Assembly (NCBI RefSeq): GCF_007997385.1
Contig: NZ_VOSC01000025.1
Location: forward strand, 372,292 to 436,291
Length of the DNA stretch: 64,000 bases
Reading direction: 5' to 3'
Origin: Seonamhaeicola algicola
Lineage (GTDB): Bacteria > Bacteroidota > Bacteroidia > Flavobacteriales > Flavobacteriaceae
A program made the translations under genes and the position numbers. Each line of letters starts with the position of its first letter. The first letter of the stretch is position 1. This document shows positions 45,717 to 55,231 of the stretch, one piece after another. Below the pieces are notes generated by a model. It did no database searches, had not been told where the DNA came from, and saw only the letters and a program-made list of their open reading frames with translations.

Positions 45717-47597
45717 ATGGCAGACATTATACAGCTATTACCTGATCATGTTGCAAACCAAATAGCTGCTGGCGAAGTTGTACAAAGGCCAGCATCAGTT
45801 GTTAAAGAGTTATTAGAAAACGCTATTGATGCAGGAGCTACAACTATAAAATTAATTATTAAAGATGCTGGTAAAACCTTAATTCAGGTTATTGACGATG
45901 GTAAAGGTATGAGCGTTACAGATGCACGTTTGTGTTTTGAGCGTCATGCTACTTCAAAAATTAAATCGGCTGATGATTTGTTTCAACTCAACACTAAAGG
46001 TTTTAGGGGCGAAGCCTTAGCAAGTATAGCCGCCATTGCGCACATAGAGTTAAAAACCAAACAAGCTGGTGATGATGTTGGTACAGCTATTGTTATAGAA
46101 GGAGGCTCAGTTACATCACAAGAGGTAGTTGTTACGCCACAAGGCACGTCGGTTTCTGTTAAAAATTTGTTTTTTAATATTCCTGCACGCCGTAATTTTT
46201 TAAAATCGAATGCTGTAGAGTTACGTCATATTATTGATGAGTTTCACAGAGTGGCACTCGTGCATTCTGATATTAATTTTGTACTCTACAACAATGGTAG
46301 TGAAACGTTTAATTTACCTGTAAGTAACTATAGGCAACGAATTGTAAATATTTTTGGCACCAAAACCAACGAGAAGTTAGTGCCTGTTGATGAAGATACC
46401 GAAGTTTTAAAAATTTCAGGTTTTGTAGGCAAGCCCGAATTTGCTAAAAAAACCCGTGGCGAACAATATTTTTTTGTAAATAATAGATTTATAAAAAGTG
46501 CTTATTTAAACCATGCCATAGCATCGGCTTTTGATGGGTTGTTAAAATCGGGCACACATGCCAGTTATTTTTTATATCTAACCGTAGACCCGCAAACTAT
46601 TGATATTAATATTCATCCAACAAAAACCGAAATTAAGTTTGATGATGAGCACACACTGTATGCCTTATTACGCTCTGCAGTAAAGCACAGTTTGGGCCAA
46701 TTTAATATAGCGCCTGTTTTAGATTTTGAACGTGATGCAAGTTTAGATACGCCCTATAATTTTGAGCGTAAACAAACCAATTCTCCCACTATTGAGGTAG
46801 ATAGAAGTTTTAATCCCTTTGTTGCTGATGACAGGCCAGTAAAAGCTCCATCACCAGTTTCAACATCACCTTCAAAAAGTTATTCTTATAAAAAAGAGTC
46901 TACAAGTAATTGGGAAAGTTTGTATGTTGGTTTAGAGTCTAAAAGCAATAACGAATCACAAGAATTTAGCGAAGTTCATTTTGAAAGTGACCAAACTACA
47001 GCATCTATTTTTAATGATGAAAAAGAAGTAGAGCAAACCCATACAACCTATCAGCTTCACAACAAATATATTGTAAGTACCATAAAATCGGGCATGTTGT
47101 TAATAGACCAACACCGTGCTCATCAACGTATATTATATGAAGATTTCTTAAAAAATATGACAATAAAGGAAGCTATTAGTCAGCAATTACTATTTCCTTT
47201 AGAGTTACATTTTTCAGTAAAAGAAATTGAAATTTTAAAACAGTTAAAAGAAGATTTAGAGCACACAGGTTTTGTGTTTTCTAGTGTTTTAAATGAGTCT
47301 GTAGAAATTACAGGCGTGCCTGTTAGTGTGCCAGAAAGCGAAGTGTCAATCATTTTAGAGCAGCTTATTAGCGATGTTGAAAATGAAGTGCCCGATGCGC
47401 ATTTTAGCGCCACTGATTTATTAGCAAAATCTATGGCAAAAAGTTTAGCTATTAAAACAGGGCAGAGTTTAAAAAAAGATGAACAAGAACATTTGGTAAA
47501 TAAGCTTTTTGCTTGCAAAGAACCTAATGTTACACCAACTAACAAAACAACATTTATAACCATGAGTGTTGATGAGTTAGATAAAAAATTTATTTAA
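45717..47597 (+). CDS. mutL: DNA mismatch repair protein MutL
   Basis: 626 residues. The N-terminal GHKL ATPase carries IAAGEVVQRPASVVKELLEN, then DAGATTIKL, the DDGKGMS box and GFRGEALASIAA. A low-complexity linker (about 345-430) follows. In the C-terminal domain, the endonuclease motif DQHAx2Ex4E appears as DQHRAHQRILYE (Asp 464), with Gln instead of the first Glu. The zinc-site motif CPHGRP is absent, being ACKEPNVTPTN here. It probably works with MutS, but its nicking activity is uncertain. It is in an operon with ribH and two rhomboid genes. Confidence 0.94.
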   Translation: MADIIQLLPDHVANQIAAGEVVQRPASVVKELLENAIDAGATTIKLIIKDAGKTLIQVIDDGKGMSVTDARLCFERHATSKIKSADDLFQLNTKGFRGEALASIAAIAHIELKTKQAGDDVGTAIVIEGGSVTSQEVVVTPQGTSVSVKNLFFNIPARRNFLKSNAVELRHIIDEFHRVALVHSDINFVLYNNGSETFNLPVSNYRQRIVNIFGTKTNEKLVPVDEDTEVLKISGFVGKPEFAKKTRGEQYFFVNNRFIKSAYLNHAIASAFDGLLKSGTHASYFLYLTVDPQTIDINIHPTKTEIKFDDEHTLYALLRSAVKHSLGQFNIAPVLDFERDASLDTPYNFERKQTNSPTIEVDRSFNPFVADDRPVKAPSPVSTSPSKSYSYKKESTSNWESLYVGLESKSNNESQEFSEVHFESDQTTASIFNDEKEVEQTHTTYQLHNKYIVSTIKSGMLLIDQHRAHQRILYEDFLKNMTIKEAISQQLLFPLELHFSVKEIEILKQLKEDLEHTGFVFSSVLNESVEITGVPVSVPESEVSIILEQLISDVENEVPDAHFSATDLLAKSMAKSLAIKTGQSLKKDEQEHLVNKLFACKEPNVTPTNKTTFITMSVDELDKKFI

Positions 47598-47600
47598 AAT

Positions 47601-48353
47601 ATGATGCGAATTTCAGAAACCGTTAAACATTTAATAATTATTAATGTTATTATGTTTATTGGGACTTTGGCCGTAGGTAACGGCATTTTATTTTATGATT
47701 GGTTTGCAATGCATTTCCCTAAAAATGATGCATTTAAACCATGGCAAATAGTAACCCATATGTTTATGCATGGTGGAGTTGCCCACTTGTTTTTTAATAT
47801 GTTTGCGCTTTGGATGTTTGGCACACCAGTAGAGCAGGTTTTAGGTAGTAAACGGTTTTTGTTTATATACTTTTCGGCTGGTTTAGGGGCAGTAGCTTTG
47901 CAGGTAGGTTACCATTATTATGAGTTTGTGCCAACATACAATTCATTAGTTTCATCGGGTTTAACACCAAGTGAAATTTTACAAATGTTATCTACAAATA
48001 AAGTGTTAGATACTGGTATAACAGAACTTCAGTTTTCTCAATTAAAAAGTATATTTTCAGCGTTTAATGCTTCTATGGTTGGTGCATCTGGTTGTTTAAT
48101 GGGTATAATGGCTGCTTTTGCAATGATGAATCCTAATGCAGAACTTATGATGATATTTTTACCAATTCCCATTAAAGCAAAATATTTTATTCCGGGTATT
48201 ATTTTAATAGACTTAATTTCGGGTATAAGCGGACAATCTATTTTTGGTTATGGTAATGTAGCTCATTTTGCCCATGTAGGTGGCGCTTTAACGGGGTTTT
48301 TAATTATGTGGTACTGGAAAAAAAATCAGTTTAACAAAAACCGTTGGTATTAA
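47601..48353 (+). CDS. Rhomboid-family intramembrane serine protease (first of pair)
   Basis: A 250-residue, six-helix membrane protein that cleaves substrates inside the bilayer. The conserved HMFMHGGVAHLFFNMFALWM block, the nucleophile in MVGASGCLMGIM (GxSG serine) and the catalytic His in AHFAHVGGALTGF are all visible. An unusual insertion of about 45 residues (YHYYEFVPTYNSLVSSGLTP onward) lies before the active-site helix. It starts 3 bases after mutL and its stop overlaps the next rhomboid start (TAATG). Confidence 0.9.
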   Translation: MMRISETVKHLIIINVIMFIGTLAVGNGILFYDWFAMHFPKNDAFKPWQIVTHMFMHGGVAHLFFNMFALWMFGTPVEQVLGSKRFLFIYFSAGLGAVALQVGYHYYEFVPTYNSLVSSGLTPSEILQMLSTNKVLDTGITELQFSQLKSIFSAFNASMVGASGCLMGIMAAFAMMNPNAELMMIFLPIPIKAKYFIPGIILIDLISGISGQSIFGYGNVAHFAHVGGALTGFLIMWYWKKNQFNKNRWY

Positions 48354-49204
48354 TGGCAACGTTTGTGCAAAACATAAAATATAAATTTAGCAGACTCAAT
48401 GTTCTAGAAAAAATAATAGCAATTAATGTTATTATTTATTTAGTACAAGTATTATTACGCCTAAGTTTGTCGTGGTTTATGCTACCAAGTAGTTTTTCTA
48501 GTTTTATTTTAAAACCATGGAGTTTGGTAACTTATGCTTTTTTGCATCATGATTTTTTCCATATTCTATTTAACATGCTTTGGCTTTACTTTATTGGTAA
48601 AAGTGTATTAAATATGTTTAATGCAAAATTGGCCTTAAATGTATACTTTTTAGGAGCTATTTTTGGTGGTTTGCTATTTATGTTGGGTTATGAAATTTTT
48701 CCAGGGATTTTTGGAGGAAAATCTACGTTAGTTGGTGCATCAGCATCCGTTAGGGCGTTACTCATATTTATTTGCGCATACATGCCTAACCAAGAAGTAG
48801 CACTTTTAAGCTTCAGAATTAAACTTTGGTACATAGCTGTAGCCATTGTAGTTTTAGATGTTATAGGGCTAGGCTCAATAAATGCCGGCGGAAATTTAGC
48901 GCATTTAGGAGGCGCTTTATTAGGGTATTTATACGCAACGCAGCTTACAAAAGGCAATGATATTGGCAAGGGTTTTGAGAGGTTTATGGATAGGTTGGTT
49001 AATGTTTTTAAACCATCAAAAAAGGGTCCGTTAAAAACCGTACATAAAAATAAAAGTAAAGTTGGTGGTTATACTAAAAGCGAGTTTAACGAGTTTAATA
49101 ACCAGAAAAAAGTAGATATAATTCTTGATAAAATTAGTAAAAGCGGCTACGACAGTTTAACTTCTGAAGAAAAAGATTTCTTGTTTAGAGCCGGAAAAAA
49201 ATAA
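48353..49204 (+). CDS. Rhomboid-family intramembrane protease (second of pair)
   Basis: The start at 48353 (MATFVQNIKYKF) overlaps the stop of the first rhomboid; an upstream in-frame Met at 48344 lies within that gene. The 283-residue protein has the block LVTYAFLHHDFFHILFNML and WLYFIGKSVL. The serine is in LVGASASVRALLIF, where the usual GxSG Gly is Ala. The His is in GGNLAHLGGALLGYLY. A basic C-terminal tail of about 80 residues (HKNKSKVGGYTKSEFNEF) follows. The pair probably have different substrates. Confidence 0.9.
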   Translation: MATFVQNIKYKFSRLNVLEKIIAINVIIYLVQVLLRLSLSWFMLPSSFSSFILKPWSLVTYAFLHHDFFHILFNMLWLYFIGKSVLNMFNAKLALNVYFLGAIFGGLLFMLGYEIFPGIFGGKSTLVGASASVRALLIFICAYMPNQEVALLSFRIKLWYIAVAIVVLDVIGLGSINAGGNLAHLGGALLGYLYATQLTKGNDIGKGFERFMDRLVNVFKPSKKGPLKTVHKNKSKVGGYTKSEFNEFNNQKKVDIILDKISKSGYDSLTSEEKDFLFRAGKK

Positions 49205-49236
49205 TTTTTAAAGCACAATATTAATTAAAATGATAG

Positions 49237-50265
49237 ATGAAGCACCTAAGTTTTTTAAATAAAATTATATACTTCATCAACGTTATTGTGGCGCTGGCAC
49301 TTTTGTTTTCATACGTATTGCCGTTTTTGCCTCCAAAAACTTTTTCGGTACTATCAGTTTTAAATTTAGGGGTGTCTTTACTTATTATTCTAAATATTTT
49401 ATTTGCTGTTTATTGGCTGGTAAAATTGAAACGCCAAAGTATGCTTTCAATTGTTATTTTAATAGTTGGCTATGTTTTTTACGGATCGTTGTTTAAGTTT
49501 TCAGCCTCAAAAAATATTGAAAACCCTAACAATTTTAAGGTTATGAATTACAATGTTAGGTTGTTTAATTTGTATAAATGGATTGATAAAGATAGTATTG
49601 AAACTAAAATTGTAGACTTTATAAACACAGAGAAGCCACATGTTTTAAGTGTACAAGAGTATCATCCGCATAAAAATATAAACTTGTCTTTTTTTAAATA
49701 TAAATATGAAAAATTATCAGGTAAAAAAGATAAGTATGGTCAAGCTATTTTTTCGCAATTTCCTATTGTAAATTCAGGTTCTATTGAGTTTCCAAATACT
49801 GCAAACAATGCCATTTTTGCCGATGTTGTTAAAGGTACAGATACCATTAGAATTTATAATATTCACTTAGAGTCTTTAAAAATAAATACCAATGTTGAAC
49901 ATTTAAAAAATGAAGATTCTGAGCGTTTATTTAATCGTGTTAGTTCAACATTTAAAATGCAACAATTTCAAACCGAATTGTTTTTAATGCATAAAAAACA
50001 GTGTCCATATAAAATGGTTATTTGTGGCGATTTTAATAACACGGCATTTTCATATGTTTACCGTAAAATTAAAGGCAATTTACAAGATACTTATGATGAA
50101 GCTGGCACAGGTTTTGGACGTACGCACGATTTTAAGTTTTTTCCAATGCGTATAGATTTTATTTTTGCCGATGAAGCTTTTAACGTAAATGGCTTTAAAG
50201 CTTATAACGAGCATTTTTCTGATCATTTTCCTATAATGACTAAGTTGGCGCTTGAAACAGATTAG
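49237..50265 (+). CDS. Membrane-anchored endonuclease/exonuclease/phosphatase-family protein
   Basis: 342 residues. Three N-terminal membrane helices occupy about residues 8-90 (IIYFINVIVALALLFSYVLP; VSLLIILNILFAVYWLV; IVILIVGYVFYGSL). The EEP domain follows with MNYNVRLF, LSVQEYHP, IYNIHLES, CGDFNNTAFSYVY and the terminal SDHFPIM. It is probably a periplasmic metal-dependent phosphodiesterase with an unknown substrate. It is the last gene of the mutL operon (32-base gap). Confidence 0.88.
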   Translation: MKHLSFLNKIIYFINVIVALALLFSYVLPFLPPKTFSVLSVLNLGVSLLIILNILFAVYWLVKLKRQSMLSIVILIVGYVFYGSLFKFSASKNIENPNNFKVMNYNVRLFNLYKWIDKDSIETKIVDFINTEKPHVLSVQEYHPHKNINLSFFKYKYEKLSGKKDKYGQAIFSQFPIVNSGSIEFPNTANNAIFADVVKGTDTIRIYNIHLESLKINTNVEHLKNEDSERLFNRVSSTFKMQQFQTELFLMHKKQCPYKMVICGDFNNTAFSYVYRKIKGNLQDTYDEAGTGFGRTHDFKFFPMRIDFIFADEAFNVNGFKAYNEHFSDHFPIMTKLALETD

Positions 50266-50267
50266 CT

Positions 50268-50579
50268 TTATACCATAAAACTACAATCTACAACATCAGA
50301 AATTATATGTATTACCAAGCCTAAAGCTATTAGCCTAGTCTTTTTTGGAATTAATAATAAAACATACAGAATAATGGCGTAGTAAGTGTGTAAGGGGTGA
50401 AAGTTAATGCTACATCTGTTTGGGCTAAAAATAGGAGTTGCTAAAAGGTGGTCTAAATCTATTAACATGCCTGCAATCATAATTAAATAAGCACGTTTCC
50501 AATGCTGTTTATATGCAATTAAAGCAACAGCTAGTGGTAATAAAAAATGACAACCGTAATGCGCAATGGGTTGAAGCAT
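50268..50579 (-). CDS. DUF6122 membrane protein
   Basis: 103 residues with three or four membrane helices. The family pattern is IAHYGCHFLLPLAVALIAYK, GMLIDLDHLL, and FHPLHTYYAIILYVLLL, ending LVIHIISDVVDC. Conserved His and Asp residues on helices suggest a metal or lipid-phosphate site like that of small metal-dependent membrane hydrolases, but no activity is known. Its start overlaps the WbqC-family stop by one base. Confidence 0.85.
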   Translation of the reverse strand: MLQPIAHYGCHFLLPLAVALIAYKQHWKRAYLIMIAGMLIDLDHLLATPIFSPNRCSINFHPLHTYYAIILYVLLLIPKKTRLIALGLVIHIISDVVDCSFMV

Positions 50580-51205
50580 TAAAGTGAATTTAAGGTTTGG
50601 TTTTCTAAATAATTAAGTGCGTTTGGGCCTTCATTAAATAATACATCTAAGATGCTTAAATTTTCTATAAAACCATGTTTTGTACTAAATACTTGCGTGT
50701 AGCTTTCAAAATTATATAAAGGCTCTTTTTTTGCGTTAACCAAATACCTTAAATCGGTTTTGTTAGTTGGTGTTTTTTCAAAAACAGTAGTTTGTAAGGG
50801 TGTAATATCTAATTGTAAACAATCACAAATAACATTAATGCACTTTAGGTTGAAGTTTAAAATGTTATCTTCTTTTTCTTCAAATAAAGGTTGAAGTTCA
50901 TCTTCGTAATACTCAAAAAAAGGTGATGTTCTATAGGCCGAAAGTAATGATTTCCAATGGTTGGCTTGCCAATTTTCGTCATTAAAAATTTGTACTTCGC
51001 TATATAATTGTCTGTTTTTTTGAGAATAAACAACAGGAATGTTTAGTGTTTGTTTGCCATTAGCCCCATAAATATAAGTACGGTTTCTGTAGGTTTGTTT
51101 TACAAAATTATCGGTAACTTCAAAGTATACATTATCTGCCTTAACTATAGCAGAAAAGTGTGCTACATTAGGAAAATATGTTGGGTGAATAAGTATGTTA
51201 TTCAT
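50579..51205 (-). CDS. WbqC-family protein
   Basis: 208 residues of the WbqC-like family: LIHPTYFPNVAHFSAIVKAD, FVKQTYRNRTYIYGANGKQT, LNIPVVYSQK, and NWQANHWKSLLSAYRTSPFF. The family occurs in O-antigen loci and as a general Bacteroidota housekeeping gene. No enzymatic activity has been assigned to it with certainty. It lies 18 bases downstream of lepB. Confidence 0.88.
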   Translation of the reverse strand: MNNILIHPTYFPNVAHFSAIVKADNVYFEVTDNFVKQTYRNRTYIYGANGKQTLNIPVVYSQKNRQLYSEVQIFNDENWQANHWKSLLSAYRTSPFFEYYEDELQPLFEEKEDNILNFNLKCINVICDCLQLDITPLQTTVFEKTPTNKTDLRYLVNAKKEPLYNFESYTQVFSTKHGFIENLSILDVLFNEGPNALNYLENQTLNSL

Positions 51206-51223
51206 GGTTTAAACCCTGTAAAT

Positions 51224-52810
51224 TTACGCGTTTGCTTGTTTGCGTTTACGCCATTTATTAAAACCAACATAGCCTAACAGTATTACCAAAAATGGAATGA
51301 AAAATGATGTTGCTTTACCACTGCCACCAACGGTTGTAAAAAAGCGTTCCCAACGTGCATTAGGGAAACCATCCCAACTCATCCAAATGAATACAGGTTT
51401 TCCAACAACATGATCAAAAGGTACAAAACCCCAAGCGCGTGCATCAATAGAATTATGGCGGTTATCACCCATCATCCAATAATAATTTTGCTTAAAAGTG
51501 TACGTTGTAGCTAATGCATCATTAATAAATATTTGGTTACCTTTTACTTGTAGTTTGTTGTGTTCGTATTCTGTAATAACGCGTTTGTAAAGTGGTAATA
51601 CATCAAGATTTATGTCAATTGTTTTTCCTTTTTCGGGTACGTAAAGTGGTCCAAAAAAGTCACGATTCCATTGGTAATTTGGGTCGTGTGGAAACGTTTC
51701 TTCAGGTGTACCTTCGCCTTCTTTTTGTTTATTAGGCACAATGTTTACAACATCTGGATGGTTTTTAAATTTAGCTAGGGCTTCATCACTTACAGCAGAT
51801 AGCAAATAGCTGGTGCCTTGGGCATCCATAGCATAAATATTATCGGTAATATCATAGCGTTTTTTTAAATACTCAGGATTTAATCTGCCTTTTGTTTGCA
51901 CATAGTAACTAAATTGAAGTTTGGCTCTGTCTGGCAATTCATTTTTTTTACCGTTTATGTATACGTAGCCATCTTTTATTTCAAATGTATCGCCGGCAAT
52001 GGCAACACAACGCTTAACTAGGTTTGTTTTTTTATCAATAGGCTTGTAGTAATTCCTGTCTGGATGAAAATCGTTCATATCACGAAGTGTATCAGCAGGT
52101 TGATTGAATACTACAATATCATTTCTTTTTATTTTTTGAAACCCGGGAATTCTTAAGTAAGGTAGTTGTAGTTTGTTTAACCACGAGGTGTTTCGTTTAG
52201 AAAAATCGTCATCAAATACATACGATTTTGTTTTTAAAACAGGAATGGTATCATGCACCATAGGAGCTGCAACGGTTGTCATTGGCACTCTGGCACCATA
52301 ATGAAATTTGCTGACAAATAAAAAATCGCCGACTAATAATGATTTTTCTAGTGATGACGACGGAATTGTAAACGGTTGCATAAAATACGTATGCACAATA
52401 GTGGCAGCAACAATAGCAAATAGTACAGAGCTTGTCCATTCACCCGATGATGATTTAGGGTTTAAATCTCTATTTTCTATATAACTAACATCTTCAACAT
52501 AGTTTAAATAGTAGTTATAAAAACCTAGTGTTACCACAGCTAAAAAAGTATCTAAGTATTGGTTTTTACCAAAACTTCTAGCAGTTTCAACCCAAATTAT
52601 AGCAAACATAAAAAGGTTTACTATAGGCAGAAATAATAAAATTACCCACCACCACGGTCTATTAATTATTTTCATTAAAATAACACCGTTATAAACAGGA
52701 ATAAATGCTTCCCATGCTTGTCTGCCGGCTTTAATGTATAATTTCCAAGTGCCTAATGCATGTATCACTTGAATTATTAAAATTAATATGAACCATTGAG
52801 ATAATGACAT
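51224..52810 (-). CDS. lepB: Signal peptidase I with N-terminal DUF5684-like domain
   Basis: A 528-residue membrane protease that removes signal peptides from exported proteins. The first 100 residues (GTWKLYIKAGRQAWEAFIPV, WWWVILLFLPIVNLFMFA) form a DUF5684-like membrane domain; this layout is usual in Flavobacteriia. The serine is in FTIPSSSLEKSLLVGD (Ser 153, in place of IPSGSM). The general base is in LVKRCVAIAGD near residue 265. GDNRHNSIDARAWGFVP is the C-terminal box. Large insertions in the periplasmic domain raise the length above the usual 250-320 residues. It is followed by a WbqC gene. Confidence 0.94.
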   Translation of the reverse strand: MSLSQWFILILIIQVIHALGTWKLYIKAGRQAWEAFIPVYNGVILMKIINRPWWWVILLFLPIVNLFMFAIIWVETARSFGKNQYLDTFLAVVTLGFYNYYLNYVEDVSYIENRDLNPKSSSGEWTSSVLFAIVAATIVHTYFMQPFTIPSSSLEKSLLVGDFLFVSKFHYGARVPMTTVAAPMVHDTIPVLKTKSYVFDDDFSKRNTSWLNKLQLPYLRIPGFQKIKRNDIVVFNQPADTLRDMNDFHPDRNYYKPIDKKTNLVKRCVAIAGDTFEIKDGYVYINGKKNELPDRAKLQFSYYVQTKGRLNPEYLKKRYDITDNIYAMDAQGTSYLLSAVSDEALAKFKNHPDVVNIVPNKQKEGEGTPEETFPHDPNYQWNRDFFGPLYVPEKGKTIDINLDVLPLYKRVITEYEHNKLQVKGNQIFINDALATTYTFKQNYYWMMGDNRHNSIDARAWGFVPFDHVVGKPVFIWMSWDGFPNARWERFFTTVGGSGKATSFFIPFLVILLGYVGFNKWRKRKQANA

Positions 52811-52939
52811 AGTTTTATGTTATTGTAATTGCTTGAAAACAATTAGGTTAATTTTTTAGCGCTTCAAATTTGCAGTTTTTCTGGGTGAAATAAAAATTAT
52901 GAGTGCGCATTTGTGCCCATTTAACAAAGATTTACAACT

Positions 52940-53647
52940 TTATTTAATGCCCAAAACATCATTCATTGAAAAAACCCCCGTTTTTCCCACTAACCATTCT
53001 GCAGCAACCACAGCACCTAATGCAAAGCCTTGCCTGTTGTGAGCCACATGCTCAATGTTAATAGTGTCAACCTCGCTTGCATAATTAACTACGTGCGTAC
53101 CTGGTACATCGCCAATACGCTTTGCTACAATTGGTATAGCGTTATTGTTTTTTGTTTCGTTTAACTCCCAAGCATTATAATTTGTATTGTTTTCAATAAC
53201 ACCTTCGGCTAAAGTTATAGCTGTTCCGCTAGGAGCATCTAATTTTTTTGTATGATGAATTTCTTCCATAGTAACATTATATTGTTTTAAGTTACTCATC
53301 ATTTTTGCAAGGGTTTTATTAAGTTCAAAAAATATGTTTACACCTAAACTAAAATTTGAAGCATAAATAAAAGCGCCTTTTTTATCATTACAAAGTGTAA
53401 CGGCTTTATTGTAATTTTCTAACCAACCGGTTGTGCCAGAAACTACAGGAACATTATTGTTTATACAGTTTGTTATGTTTCCAAAAGCAGCTGTAGGTAG
53501 GCTAAAATCTATAGCAACATCGGCTTGAGTTATATCATAATCTACATCATCTTTATCAATTTTTAACACCACATCGTGTCCGCGGCTAATTGCTATTTTC
53601 TCAATGGTTTGCCCCATACGTCCGTATCCTAATAAAGCAATTTTCAT
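52940..53647 (-). CDS. dapB: 4-hydroxy-tetrahydrodipicolinate reductase
   Basis: 235 residues. It reduces hydroxy-tetrahydrodipicolinate in lysine and diaminopimelate synthesis, needed for peptidoglycan. The nucleotide-binding motif is LLGYGRMGQ; VVSGTTGW, the catalytic HHTKKLDAPSGTA (about 131-143), and GTHVVNYASEVDTI are typical. It is shorter than E. coli DapB (273) but normal for Bacteroidota. It lies in the parAB-lepB operon. Confidence 0.95.
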   Translation of the reverse strand: MKIALLGYGRMGQTIEKIAISRGHDVVLKIDKDDVDYDITQADVAIDFSLPTAAFGNITNCINNNVPVVSGTTGWLENYNKAVTLCNDKKGAFIYASNFSLGVNIFFELNKTLAKMMSNLKQYNVTMEEIHHTKKLDAPSGTAITLAEGVIENNTNYNAWELNETKNNNAIPIVAKRIGDVPGTHVVNYASEVDTINIEHVAHNRQGFALGAVVAAEWLVGKTGVFSMNDVLGIK

Positions 53648-53706
53648 GTGTTTAATTTTTGAAAGGTTATGTGTTTTATAGCTGAAAGTTCAAAAAAAAT
53701 AATGAA

Positions 53707-54330
53707 CTAGAATTTAAAATTTAAAGTTAAACCGGCATTACTTTTTCCGTCAAATTCATTGAATTTATAATGTGGTGCCAAAGATAGGTTTTCATCTACA
53801 TTATATTGCAGTAAATGAGCATCAACATTGGCATCAATTATGTTTAAAGCATAAATACCAATGGTTACAAGTAATGATATTTCTTTATTTCTTCGATAAA
53901 ATTTTTGGGCGCGTTCTAAACCTTCGGTAGTAACCCGTTCGGTAATAGTGCCATCGGGAGCAACGCTTAAAAACTCATCATCAGAAAAACCAGCAAGTCT
54001 TCTTTTGTAGGCGTCACGATACCTGTTATACTCTTTATTGTTACTGGTGTAAAAGTAAATACCTGTACCTAAAGCACCCCAAACTATGGGAGCTTTCCAG
54101 TATTTTTTGTTGTAAATTTGACCCAAACCTGGTAGAATAGCAGAGTAAAATGCTGCTTTTGATGGAGATAAAGGGTCTATTGGTTCTCTTGTAATTACAG
54201 AGTCTACTACTATTTCTTTTGAAATTTTTTTTCGTTTTGATTTTTTTTCTTTTTCTTCTTGAGCTACCAATGAAAAACAAAACAAAAAGGCTAGTACACT
54301 TACTATTAAGGATTTATTTAGCACCTTCAA
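53707..54330 (-). CDS. DUF5683 membrane protein
   Basis: 207 residues. A signal peptide (MKVLNKSLIVSVLAFLFCFS) is followed by a basic stretch (EEKEKKSKRKKISKEIV). The DUF5683 core is KAAFYSAILPGLGQIYNKKY, then WKAPIVWGALGTGIYFY, SLLVTIGIYALNIIDANVDA, and a beta strand GLTLNFKF at the end. It overlaps parB by 17 bases in another frame. The function is unknown; the constant place between parB and dapB is a lineage habit. Confidence 0.85.
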   Translation of the reverse strand: MKVLNKSLIVSVLAFLFCFSLVAQEEKEKKSKRKKISKEIVVDSVITREPIDPLSPSKAAFYSAILPGLGQIYNKKYWKAPIVWGALGTGIYFYTSNNKEYNRYRDAYKRRLAGFSDDEFLSVAPDGTITERVTTEGLERAQKFYRRNKEISLLVTIGIYALNIIDANVDAHLLQYNVDENLSLAPHYKFNEFDGKSNAGLTLNFKF

Positions 54331-55228
54331 TTAATTTTTTAATACGATTAAAGTCTTCTTCTGAATGAAACGGAATGGTTATTTTTCCTTTACCATTTTT
54401 AGAAACTTTAACGTCTATTTTGTGTCCAAAGTATTCAGAAAACACATTAATGCCTTTTTTAATGAACTTAGGTGTGTTTTCTTCGTTAGTTTTTTCTTTG
54501 GATGGTACTGTAACCTCGTTAGTTGCGTTATAATTTTTAATTAAGGTTTCTGTAGCTCTTACTGAAAGTTCATTTTCTAACACTTTGCCATAAATATCTA
54601 GCTGAGTTGAAGTGTCTTCTACAGAAATTAACGCACGCCCATGCCCCATAGAAATAAAACCATCACGCATGCCCGTTTGTATAATAGGGTCTAGTTTTAA
54701 CAAGCGTAAATAGTTTGTAATGGTTGAGCGTTTTTTACCAACACGCTCACTCATTTGTTCTTGGGTTAGGTTAATTTCATCAATTAAGCGTTGGTAAGAA
54801 AGCGCAATTTCAATAGGATCTAAATCTTGGCGCTGAATATTTTCAACCAAGGCCATTTCTAATGATTCTTGGTCGTTTGCTATTCTTACGTATGCTGGTA
54901 TTGTTTCTAAACCAAGTAGTTTTGAGGCTCTAAAACGTCTTTCGCCTGAAACTAATTGGTATTTGTTAAATTCTAATTTTCTAACTGTTATTGGTTGAAT
55001 AACACCTAGTTCTTTAATTGAAGTGGCTAATTCTTGAAGTGTTTCTTCATTAAAATTAGTTCTTGGTTGAAACGGATTTACTTCAATATAATCTAAATCC
55101 AATTCAATAATATTACCCACAACTTTGTCTGCTCCTTCATCTTGAGCAGATTGAATGTTGTTTTCAGGGTCTTTTAATAAGGCCGATAAACCTCTTCCTA
55201 AAGCTTGCTTCTTATTTGCCTTGGCCAT
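54314..55228 (-). CDS. parB: Chromosome-partitioning protein ParB
   Basis: A 304-residue CTPase and parS-DNA-binding protein of chromosome segregation. The N-terminal signature KKQALGRGLSALLKD is followed by the ParB/Srx domain with EVNPFQPRTNFNEETLQELA, then the CTP-binding LVSGERRFRASKLLG. The helix-turn-helix is LTQEQMSERVGKKRSTITNY, and the C-terminal dimer region follows. It starts 3 bases after parA. No parS palindrome close to the classical sequence was seen in the window. Confidence 0.96.
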   Translation of the reverse strand: MAKANKKQALGRGLSALLKDPENNIQSAQDEGADKVVGNIIELDLDYIEVNPFQPRTNFNEETLQELATSIKELGVIQPITVRKLEFNKYQLVSGERRFRASKLLGLETIPAYVRIANDQESLEMALVENIQRQDLDPIEIALSYQRLIDEINLTQEQMSERVGKKRSTITNYLRLLKLDPIIQTGMRDGFISMGHGRALISVEDTSTQLDIYGKVLENELSVRATETLIKNYNATNEVTVPSKEKTNEENTPKFIKKGINVFSEYFGHKIDVKVSKNGKGKITIPFHSEEDFNRIKKLIEGAK

Positions 55229-55231
55229 TTT

